Positions 1-7,803 of a DNA stretch of 64,000 nt are shown one piece after another. The stretch lies in NCBI GenBank assembly GCA_947179155.2, contig OX359280.1, positions 8,359,501-8,423,500 of the forward strand, read 5' to 3'. Below the pieces are notes generated by a model. That model was not told where the DNA came from, searched no databases, and saw only the letters and a list, made by a program, of their open reading frames with translations. Origin of the DNA: Hedera helix. Its lineage: Eukaryota > Streptophyta > Magnoliopsida > Apiales > Araliaceae. Position 1 is the first letter of the stretch. The number at the start of each line of letters is the position of its first letter. A program made the translations under genes and the position numbers.

Positions 1-126
1 AATTAATATAAAAATAATAAAAATACATGAAATAAAATAAATTACCTAAAAAACTAAAAATACTTAAAAACTTACAAATTTTTAAGTATAAAATACCTAA
101 TAATTAGATATAAAATCTACTTATTA
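1..126 (-). repeat. Athila-type LTR, 5' terminal fragment (minus strand)
   Basis: Read on the minus strand, this AT-rich stretch starts TAATAAGTAG and continues with the same kind of T-rich sequence that opens the Athila-type LTR at 24006 (TGATAAGTAG...). The first dinucleotide would be TA instead of TG, a single change. It ends exactly where homology to a chromovirus protease begins at 127, so I read it as the end of an LTR inserted in that older element. The other end is outside the window. Candidate TSD: GGTGA at 127-131, not testable here. Confidence 0.55.
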
Positions 127-459
127 GGTGACATGTATTATTTCAATCAATAATATAATTGTTTAGGTATTATTTGATTCGAGTACTATCTGTTCAATTG
201 TGTCTGACGATTTCGCTAAACAATTTGAATTACATAGAGAAAAGTTAAAGTACCTTATTAATATAAAGGTCGCAAAGAATTAAGTAACACCTATCATGTA
301 TTTAAACCAAATGGTTGTGCAAGAATAGTGCAACGTAAGTTGTTCGTAAAATTAAGTCAGAAATTCAAGGAAAAGATAAATAAAAAAAGAGATTATAAAA
401 AAAATTAAGTTACCTAGTAGTGGTGATTCTGGGGACATAATCCTTATGAGGAGGGTGAA
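127..459 (+). pseudogene. Chromovirus protease remnant joined to 3' polypurine tract
   Basis: Positions 127-355 align by eye with the protease region of the intact chromovirus at about 8965-9190, including the segment that encodes the D-S-G active site there. Many substitutions and short deletions are present, and no frame stays open. Reverse transcriptase, RNase H and integrase are absent. Sequence jumps to a stretch (431-459) matching the end of the intact element: a GGGGAC...CTTAT block, then a purine run just before an LTR. This is a deleted, non-functional Ty3/chromovirus copy. Whether one deletion or several produced it is not visible. Confidence 0.7.
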
Positions 460-1381
460 TGTAATAACCAAAAAAATTATGAACCAATTTTTTATTTATA
501 CTATGTGTGACCATGTATATCTCTGTGTATGTGTGATGTGATGAGAATTATAAGATAGTCAATTTATGTAATTTGAATTAACTAAAGGGATGAAAGAATA
601 TAAGAGGAGCTTATGTGACGAGATCACAAGAGCTTGAATGTTGACCTTGAACAGTTAATAAGAAGATTAATAATCACCAAGTCAAATTACTTGTATGATT
701 AGTGAAGAAGAAAATAAATGAATTAATGAAGTTAAACTAAGGTGAGAATATGGGTATGTAATGTGGTTAGTTGTATCACAGGCCTAATGAAATGTTATGT
801 GATAGTTTATTGATTCTAATTAATCAAGTCAAAGTACTTGTACGTATGTGTATTAAGGGTTTTAATAAAACAAGTCTAAGAATAGATAAGTGTTAGGGTT
901 TTATAATCGAACCCAATTTAGTAGTCCAAATGATTTTTAAATAGCAAGTTTAATTGGATTACGTATTTTAAACTAATGTGTCTATTAAATGAGTCAAATA
1001 TGGTAAGTCTTATATGCTTTAATCAGTAGCTCAAAAGTTACTAAATGATATGTATAATTTAAACTAGTTAAGTCTTATAGTTATTAAGTCTTGTAAGTTG
1101 TATGAACTAGTCCATGTAATATAAGATAAAGAGTCCAAACAATTTAATTAGTAGAAGCCCTAAATAAATTTACTTGTAGCCCAATGGATTTAATAAATTG
1201 AACCATGGATAACCTAAAGGGTCACACCGTAAAAGAAAAATAATTATTTAAGAAGTAAATGACATAATCGTAAAAATAAATTAAGTATATTTAATTTATA
1301 CGATGGAGATGGAATAAATTAAATGATTCAATATTTATTATTTAGTATTTTGAAAATACTAATTATAAATTAGTAAGAGGT

Positions 1382-1382
<1 letters not shown>

Positions 1383-1422
<40 letters not shown>

Positions 1423-1423
1423 T
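1383..1423. repeat. (ATT)n microsatellite
   Basis: About 40 bp of uninterrupted ATT units inside the LTR U3 region. Confidence 0.95.
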
Positions 1424-1595
1424 AGTTCCTAAATGATTTAGGAATTAATTAATAAGAGTACTCTCGTAAATGATAATTAAATTCTTAAATGGTTTAAGAA
1501 ATGTAATTATTTTATTAAATTAATTAAGTTCCTAATTAGATTAAGAGTTTAATTAAAAATCTTATTCTTAAATGTGTTAGGATGGTTGACTATAT

Positions 1596-1606
1596 CTATA
1601 AATAAG
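1596..1606 (+). promoter_or_regulatory. LTR TATA box
   Basis: CTATAAATAAG, identical to the motif in the Tekay LTRs at 3568 and 13125. It puts transcription start of this LTR near 1630. Confidence 0.6.
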
Positions 1607-1969
1607 ATAAGTCTTACTATATATTAAAGTTATATACACTTTCATAAGTTTTTGGAGAGTACTCACAAGATCTTTAGATCTAAGAAATTAAAAGAGAGAA
1701 AATTAGGGTTTGCCATCACCCATTTCTTGAATCCTTATTTTTTCTAGGTGAATCACCTCTAGAGGCCAAATACTTAAGTCACTAACGTTCATCAAATGAA
1801 TCTAATCGGTGGAATTCAAGGAGAACGCAAAGGAATTGGAATTGAACACGTACATCTGGAAAGCTAGAATCTACAAGGGTATAATTCTCTATCTTATTTT
1901 TGTTAATTAATAGTTATGCATGATTCCGCTGCTATTGTGTAATTTGATTGCATGTTCATGGATATTACA

Positions 1970-2834
1970 AATCAACATTAAGGATACGAAATTTGTGTAT
2001 GAACATGAGATCGAAGGGATAAGAACCAATTCCATACATAGACGAGATTGAGGGGAGGTTTCGAGCCTTTAGGAGATTTTTCCAAGAAACAGAGTAGGAG
2101 CAAGGCAACATGGAAGCTAAAGACCAGAAATCGTTGAGGGATTACGCGATGCCACGAGTCACAGAGATCCAGTCAGCATTCAAGTCCCGCAATTCAGGCT
2201 AACACCTTTGAGATCAAGCCTGATACAATCCAAATGATTCAGAACTCTGTGCAGTTTGGGGGTTTACCAAACGATGACCCAAATGATCACTTAGTTAGCT
2301 TCCTGTAGATTTGTGACACCTTCAAGTACAACAGTGTTACGGATGATGTGATTTGACTCGGACTATTTCATTTCACACTCTGTGACAAAGAAAAGAGCTG
2401 GCTAAATTTGACTACCGCCAAGGTCCATCACTACATAGAATGATTTGGCACAAAAGTTTCTTACAAAGTTTTTTCTACTAGCCAAAACAGCTAAGATGAG
2501 GAACGATATCACCTATTTCGTTCAGCATGATGCGGAGTCACTCTATGAAGCATGGGAAAGATTTAAGGACTTGCTGCCACGATGTCCTCACCATGACATT
2601 CCAAATGGTTATAAGTCCAGATGTTTTACAACGGGTTATTCAGTACTACACGAACGAGTATCGATGCAGCGGTAGGAGGAGCACTGATGGCTAAGAATTT
2701 TGATGATACTTACGAGTTGCTTGAGACAATGGCAACAAATAATTATCAATGGCCATCCACAAGGATGAATCAGCCAAAGGCGACTGGAATTTAGGAGTAG
2801 AAGCAGTGACTGCATTGGCGGCACAGGTCACTAC
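1970..2834 (+). pseudogene. Athila-like leader and gag N-terminal half
   Basis: About 1970-2109 is leader-like and non-coding. From the ATG at 2110 a decayed frame reads as a Ty3 gag capsid of the Athila lineage: a segment encoding QNSVQFGGLPNDDPNDHLVS, then an open stretch (2445-2675) with AKTAKMRNDI and ESLYEAWERFKDLL, a family-typical motif in this lineage. In-frame stops occur before 2445 (for example at the expected Glu after LVSFL). The gag is interrupted at 2834/2835 by the Tekay insertion and resumes at 16017 with the gag C-terminal region, so this is the left half of one element. Its 5' LTR is not identifiable in the window. Lineage is established knowledge applied by motif; the decay is seen directly. 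Confidence 0.8.
2830..2834. repeat. Target-site duplication ACTAC (left)
   Basis: ACTAC immediately precedes the TG of the Tekay 5' LTR and recurs at 16012-16016 after its 3' LTR. A 5-bp direct repeat is what Ty3-type integrases generate. Confidence 0.9.
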
Positions 2835-3272
2835 TGTAATGACCACGAATTTCATTAGTCATTGTAAATATACTTAATAAATATTTAGCAATGAATTTAA
2901 ATTTTTCTCATTAATTAATTGTGCATTAGATAATTAAATAAATGTACTTATGTGCTTGTATATTTATTTAAAGGATTAAAGCAAAGTGTATAATTAATTA
3001 AAGCAAACCTAATTGGATTATATTTTATATCCAAATGAGTTGATAAACTAGGTTAAAGATATTAACCTAGTAGCCCATGTAATTAATTTAATTACTAGCC
3101 CATGTAATTAATTAAACAAGCACAATGCTTGATTTAATTAAATGTAACATAGACTATTTAAAAGAAGCCCAATGTGGTATTTAAATTGAGCCCAAACAAT
3201 TTAATTGAATGAGCCCAATAGAAGTTATTACCAAGCCCAATGTGAAGTCCAATAAGGGTCAAACTTTGGTCA

Positions 3273-3307
<35 letters not shown>

Positions 3308-3567
3308 GATGTATATATGCACATTTTTGCATTAAAAATAAAGGAAAAATGGCTTGGATAATTCAATTTGCTGAATTTTTAAGGGCCCCACATGGATAAC
3401 TTGATTTCCTAGATTGCTTGAAAATCCATCCATGTCATAAGTTGTTCAACCACCCTAGTCATTCCATATGTCTATCACTTGGTCATTCAATGGAATAGTA
3501 AGCTTGATTAGGCTTTAATTTCACCAACATGGGTGAATTAGCAAGTTAATGAAGGGTTAGTTGTTGG

Positions 3568-3577
3568 CTATAAATAA
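3568..3577 (+). promoter_or_regulatory. Tekay LTR promoter TATA box (5' LTR)
   Basis: CTATAAATAA follows a GGGTTAGTTGTTGG stretch. The same motif is at 13125 in the 3' LTR, and related TATA motifs sit at the equivalent place in the LTRs at 1596, 27908 and, on the minus strand, 63111-63120. Transcription start is expected near 3600. Confidence 0.65.
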
Positions 3578-3825
3578 GACATCCTACAACCTTGGTGATG
3601 TTGGTTAGTTCATTTGCAAGAATTCTAGAGAGAAAAATAGAGAGCATTTGGGAGAAAAATAGAAGAAACACTTAAGTGTTGAGTGATATAGCTAGAGGTT
3701 GAGCTTGGTGGATGACACAAAACTTCACCACATACTTTGGTAGGAGAATAAGAAGAGCCTTCAAATCACAAAGGTTTAAAAGTGCTCTCAACTTCATCTT
3801 ATTTCATTTTTGTAGTCTAGAAAGC

Positions 3826-3863
3826 TTTTGATCGGTTAAAAATCTATTTTTAACCGATCAAAA
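3826..3863. repeat. Perfect 17-bp inverted repeat (LTR hairpin)
   Basis: Arms 3826-3842 and 3847-3863 are exact reverse complements separated by a 4-nt loop (TCTA). The structure is preserved in the 3' LTR at 13383-13420. It lies roughly 230-260 nt downstream of the expected transcription start, so it would be in the RNA leader. Confidence 0.9.
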
Positions 3864-4558
3864 CTCGTTTTGATGATCTAGAAGTATCTAACTATGTAAT
3901 ATATGTATATTCATAGATCTATGTGTTTATAACATGTTTTGGTATGCTAGAAATACATAAAAATGGTAGAAAAGTTCATAACACAATTTTACCGGTAAAC
4001 CCTAACTATGCACGCTAGGTTTATGGTTGTATTTTGAAATGTACAAATCAGAAATTGGATTTATATGGCTAGAAAGCTAGATCTATGAGTTTTAAAGAAA
4101 AACCCTTTTTGAACCTTTCACAAATATTGAATAACAAAGAAGTTATAGCTTTAACCACAAAAGATGTCATTTTTAAACCCTAAATGGTTCGATCCGTAAA
4201 TTTCGTGTAAAACGTTTTAAAAATGTGATTGAACCATGGAATATTGTAAAACAAGAAGTTACAAGGTTAACAAAACTGAGTTTGTGTCATTTGGACATAT
4301 AGATCACATTTTATTCAAGTTTGAACCAATAAAACCAAGGATTTGTGAAGTTAGTTTTCACCTTATCCTTGTGAGCAGTTTTTAGTCTAGTTACGTTTGA
4401 AATTTGGATTTGTGTTCTAAAGAGAAATTGTATAGGGGGAAATTCTGATGAGAATGGACTCAAGAATCACCTCAAAATGTTTTAAAATGAAGAAGTTATG
4501 GCTGTCGGAACGTCGGAGGGTCGGGCAGTCCTCAAATTCGGGTTTCAGAAAATTTGTA

Positions 4559-4674
4559 CCACCGCCGCAGCGGTGGAAACCACCGCCGCAGCGGTCAAAC
4601 ATTCTGTTAAAAACCTGTTTTAGTGGTCCGGGTCGGGTCGGGTCGGTCCAGGTCGGGTCGGGTCGGTCCGGGTT
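4559..4674. repeat. Paired GC palindromes and GGGTC-rich block in LTR
   Basis: Two GC-rich palindromes (4559-4576 and 4580-4595, each with GCGGT/ACCGC arms around CGCA) are followed by a run of GGGTCGGGTC and GGTCC units (4626-4674). The 3' LTR has the same block at 14116-14232 with slightly different unit order. It is strikingly GC-rich against the surrounding AT-rich LTR. Confidence 0.85.
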
Positions 4675-4837
4675 GAGTTTTTAATGAAAATTTAAGTTGA
4701 AATACATGTAAAATGATTGTATTTCAATACTAAACCATATATGTAAAGTTTATTAGTGACTTAATGATATCTAAATGTATAAAATAAAGACTTAAGTTAA
4801 CACAATTAAAAGGTTAACTAGTGGTATTGTTTGAACA

Positions 4838-5265
4838 ATATTAAAATATTATTAAATGATGAATAATATTAAGTATATGATTAAAAAGATATTAAATGAT
4901 GAATAACATTGTAATTGTGTAAAATATTATCAAATGAGTAATAATATTAGTTGATGATTAAAATATTATTAAAATAATTAATAATATTACTAAGGGAATA
5001 AAATATTATTAAATGATTAATAATATTAAATAATGAATAAAATATTATTAAATGATTAATAATATTAGGTAATGAATAAAATATTATTAAATGATTAATA
5101 TATTAGTTACTTAATAAAATTTTATTAAATGATTAATAATATTAGATAATTAATAAAATATTATTAAATGATTAATAATATTAGATACTTAATAAAATAT
5201 TATTAAATGATTAATAATATTAGATATTTATTTGAACTATATTAAATAATTAATATAAGTTCCTT
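4838..5265. repeat. AT-rich palindromic tandem array in LTR
   Basis: Roughly 30-35-bp units of the form AAATATTATTAAATGATTAATAATATT repeat about ten times with short variable spacers. Each unit is itself nearly palindromic. The homologous array in the 3' LTR (about 14396-14800) differs in unit composition. Confidence 0.85.
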
Positions 5266-6069
5266 GTGTTTGAAATATTATCAAGTAGTGATAATATTTC
5301 CTAAGTGTTTAGTTACCCATAATTAATCAATTATGTGGTTCGTAAGGTTTATAAAGGTCATTATACTTACAAGTATATGATACTAATTTAAGATCAAACT
5401 GATTTAATTGTTAGGTCCGTTCAAGGATTGTTAAATTAAGTTGGTTAGCAGTAAACGACGCACGAGGCAAGTCTTCTACCCTTAACTTGTACTTATTGTT
5501 GCAATTATTATTCAACTTTAATTACTTTGAGTAATTCAATTATTGTTGAGCAAGTATCTACACTCGTAGATATTTAACAGACTTTTGAGTGAATTAATTA
5601 TCGAAAATTACTTCACATCGTTATTGATTATTGTATTCGCACATAGTGCTTTTGCAAACTGTTTAAAAACGTCTAAGCTAATTGTTTCGGCTAGACAAAT
5701 GCATGTTAAATTCATTTAGTTGAATATTATAAAAGCTTATCCAAACCATTGGCTGGTGCGGATTCTTACAGTAAGACTGAGATAGAACAACCCTAGTTAA
5801 AGGGGATTTTTATTTGTCGGAGACCCGACAGCGCTCAAGAAAAACTAAATGTGATGCATATACATAGGACATGAGAGGACTGATCCCCTCAAGTGTCCCG
5901 TTATTTTAACAAGGAGTCAGACATTGTATGTCTGTTCTACCTTAGTAGCAGTTCAGGGTCATTAAAGACCACTCAACAGTGAAGAGTCAATTCCTTCTTT
6001 TATTGAACATTGATTCTTGTTATCTTTCCCAATTGCTATTGTTGAAACCTTGAAGTTATTTCCCTTCGT

Positions 6070-6140
6070 CATGATATATCGTATGATTGTTGTTTATAAA
6101 CTTGCTGAGCCATTTAGTTGCTCATTCTTGCTATATCATG
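6070..6140. promoter_or_regulatory. Compound hairpin near LTR 3' end
   Basis: An outer stem, CATGATATAT (6070-6079) with ATATCATG (6133-6140), encloses an inner TGAGC/GCTCA stem (about 6106-6125). The same arrangement occurs in other plus-strand Ty3 LTRs of the window (30632-30700 and 36954-37022), with inner-stem motifs in minus-strand LTRs. The role is unknown; its position near the LTR 3' end would fit RNA 3'-end formation or packaging. Confidence 0.6.
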
Positions 6141-6456
6141 ACTTTATTTCAGCCAATCCCGAAAGCTCTAAATCGGATAAAGGCAAGGGAAAAGCGAATG
6201 TTTAATTTTAGTAGTTGCATGCTAGTTTAGTTTACTGTTATGTAATTACTGTTGTAAATCTTTTGTATTTCCCTTAAGATATGTAATGTTTAAGATTAAG
6301 GTAATAGACCTTGGGAAGTGTAGCCTTTTGATTAAGGAACCTTTTGTATTATTCCGCGAAGTTTGAATACAATTTATGTATTTCATTATTGTTTAGTATT
6401 GTACAGTGAGAACCAAACCCGAGGTTAAAGAACCCGAATTTGGGGTCGTCACAAGT

Positions 6457-6468
6457 TGGTATCAGAGC
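6457..6468 (+). promoter_or_regulatory. Primer-binding site, initiator Met tRNA
   Basis: TGGTATCAGAGC, complementary to the 3' end of plant initiator methionine tRNA, lies three bases after the 5' LTR. It primes minus-strand DNA synthesis and is the usual site in chromoviruses. Confidence 0.95.
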
Positions 6469-6682
6469 TGTAGGTTAGAAACGCTAGGATTTGCGAAACC
6501 TAGGTTATAACCTTAGTATTAAACTCTCATCGAGTGCGTTAGGAGATGAATCAGGGAGATTCATCATGTTGTGTATTTTTGGAGATGGATTGAGAAAATC
6601 CATCGAGCCGAGATGTACATGATAAAATATCATTTCATTTCATCAATGAATATATTTTATTGCTGTACTAACATGTGTTATT

Positions 6683-6695
6683 TGTGTTATTGTAG
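6683..6695 (+). promoter_or_regulatory. Splice-acceptor-like site before the extra ORF
   Basis: A T-rich run ending TTGTGTTATTGTAG stops one base before the ATG at 6697. It matches the plant 3' splice-site pattern. Donor candidates in the leader (GT after TAG near 6470 or 6513) are weak, so splicing is an inference. Confidence 0.4.
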
Positions 6696-6696
6696 G

Positions 6697-7458
6697 ATGG
6701 CAGAGATAGGACAGACGAGCACTGCTGTAGAGGAGGCGATTTTTACTGATATCCACATGGATACAGTACAGCCACGGGTGGCTGCACCTGTCGAGGAGCC
6801 AGAGACGGATCCCGAAGAGGGAGATAGAGAGGACGCTGTCTGGGGCGGAGTTATGGGGCAGTACAATGAGGAGGAGGCTGATACTGATGATGAGGAGGAT
6901 GAGGAGCCAGCTGAGTATATTGATGGCATGGGCACTGTCGCCAGTGACATCATTGATACTCTCACTACGGCTAACGAGGAGCTAGAGGAGAGGGTTCAGC
7001 ACCTTGAGGAGCAGAACCAGATCCACCAGCAGACAGAGGATCAGTACCGAGATACAGCTTATATGTTCTCTGGCGAGAACATAGAGCTGAAGGCGAGGAT
7101 GGCCGAGATGGAGGTCAGGTTGATAGCCGCTGAGCTGAAGATTCAGCAGACAGAGGCAGAGAGGGAGGCCATGAGGGGCCAGATGCAGCAGGCAGTTGAG
7201 GATAGACTAGATATGGAGATTCAGCGTGATGCAGCTCACGGGCAGATGATGGAGCTGGAGGAGGAGGTTAGGGAGAAGAAGGTGAGGATAGATAGACTCA
7301 GTTACGTCTATCGCTCATCAGTTGGTAGGATCCAGAGTAGGGTGCACTATTACCCTGTCGAGGAAGGCCAGACCTTGCACACCATCAGTAGGGGTGTGGT
7401 CAGGGCTATTGGAGATGAGGAGTACGACGATGCGGTTCGTCGAGGGATGCGCCGTTAG
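6697..7458 (+). CDS. Extra acidic coiled-coil protein of Tekay element
   Basis: A 253-aa protein from the ATG at 6697; the frame opens earlier, and an ATG at 6571 would add 42 residues. I prefer 6697 because the upstream part reads like leader and ends in a splice-acceptor-like TTGTAG. Residues about 30-75 are very acidic, with runs such as TDDEEDEEPAEY. Residues about 88-205 form a long heptad-rich coiled coil of Glu, Gln, Leu, Met and Ala. The last 50 residues are basic and aromatic-containing, ending in RRGMRR. No zinc finger, protease, membrane segment or signal peptide is visible. The frame is intact although the element also carries a pol stop. It lies between primer-binding site and gag, where chromoviruses normally have only leader. 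I do not recognise a family. A capsid-partner, RNA-binding or movement-like role would be guesswork. Confidence 0.75.
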   Translation: MAEIGQTSTAVEEAIFTDIHMDTVQPRVAAPVEEPETDPEEGDREDAVWGGVMGQYNEEEADTDDEEDEEPAEYIDGMGTVASDIIDTLTTANEELEERVQHLEEQNQIHQQTEDQYRDTAYMFSGENIELKARMAEMEVRLIAAELKIQQTEAEREAMRGQMQQAVEDRLDMEIQRDAAHGQMMELEEEVREKKVRIDRLSYVYRSSVGRIQSRVHYYPVEEGQTLHTISRGVVRAIGDEEYDDAVRRGMRR

Positions 7459-7803
7459 TTGTATTTTCTTTATTTATGATGTATGTACATAGATGCAGTA
7501 GAAACCCAACTTTTGTTTTGATAGAGGGTTAGTATGTTGTAAATCCCAACTCTATGAAGTTGTGGGATATGTTAGATCCCGTCTTTTGTTTTAACTATCG
7601 GGGTTAGCAGCGTTTATAGCAGTATGCTTATGATGTAAAAGTGCTACGCACTGTGTTTTAGCATATGAATATAAATGCATTTTCGTTTATGTTTATATGT
7701 GTCAAGATGATTATTTGTGCTTTAGTTTAAAATACTTAAGCTACAAAACGAAAGTAAAAAGATTGAAACAACTTTAATTAATTAAATTTTCTTTATACAG
7801 AAA
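7459..7803 (+). other. Spacer between extra ORF and gag
   Basis: 345 bp without an ORF. It ends in a pyrimidine-rich TTTTCTTTATACAG (7787-7800) three bases before the gag ATG, again a good match to a plant splice acceptor. If used, it would let gag-pol be translated from a spliced RNA lacking the first ORF. No obvious internal ribosome entry feature is seen. Confidence 0.45.

Larger units (their letters stand above)
460..1969 (+). repeat. LTR of degenerate chromovirus (3' LTR)
   Basis: It begins TGTAATAACC directly after a polypurine tract and probably ends GGATATTACA, giving near-perfect terminal inverted repeats and a length of 1510 bp. A TATA box (CTATAAATAAG, 1596-1606) sits inside it, identical to the TATA box in the 3.6-kb Tekay LTR. 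An ATT microsatellite lies at about 1383-1423. The start is well supported by homology to the 12390 junction. The end is inferred from the inverted repeat only. The 5 bp after it (AATCA) would be the TSD. Confidence 0.6.
2835..6453 (+). repeat. Tekay 5' LTR (3619 bp)
   Basis: TGTAATGACC...GGGGTCGTCACA. A TATA box lies at 3568-3577, giving a short U3 (about 0.75 kb) and an unusually long R plus U5 (about 2.85 kb). Internal structure in order: a TA-repeat (about 3272-3306), a perfect 17-bp-stem hairpin (3826-3863), two GC palindromes (4559-4595), a GGGTC-rich block (4626-4674), an AT-rich palindromic array (about 4838-5265) and a compound hairpin (6070-6140). Short ORFs inside it (about 4448-4684, 6017-6205) recur in the 3' LTR and show no domain, so I do not call them genes. 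Confidence 0.95.

Noticed and set aside
4626..4674. GGGTC repeats as interstitial telomere sequence
   Set aside because: Units are GGGTCGGGTC and GGTCC, not TTTAGGG, and the block is a fixed part of the LTR.
4417..4684. ORFs on both strands in the Tekay LTR, repeated at 13974-14241
   Set aside because: Same GC palindrome block in both LTRs; they exist because it lacks stop codons. No domain and no codon signal.
6017..6205. 62-aa ORF near the LTR end, repeated at 15575-15763
   Set aside because: Spans the conserved hairpin region; conservation is explained by LTR identity.
6457..6468. Possible tRNA gene remnant
   Set aside because: Only the 12-nt primer-binding complement is present; no tRNA arms.
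6687..6965. Antisense 92-aa ORF under the extra ORF
   Set aside because: Ser-rich mirror of Glu/Asp codons on the other strand; a composition shadow.
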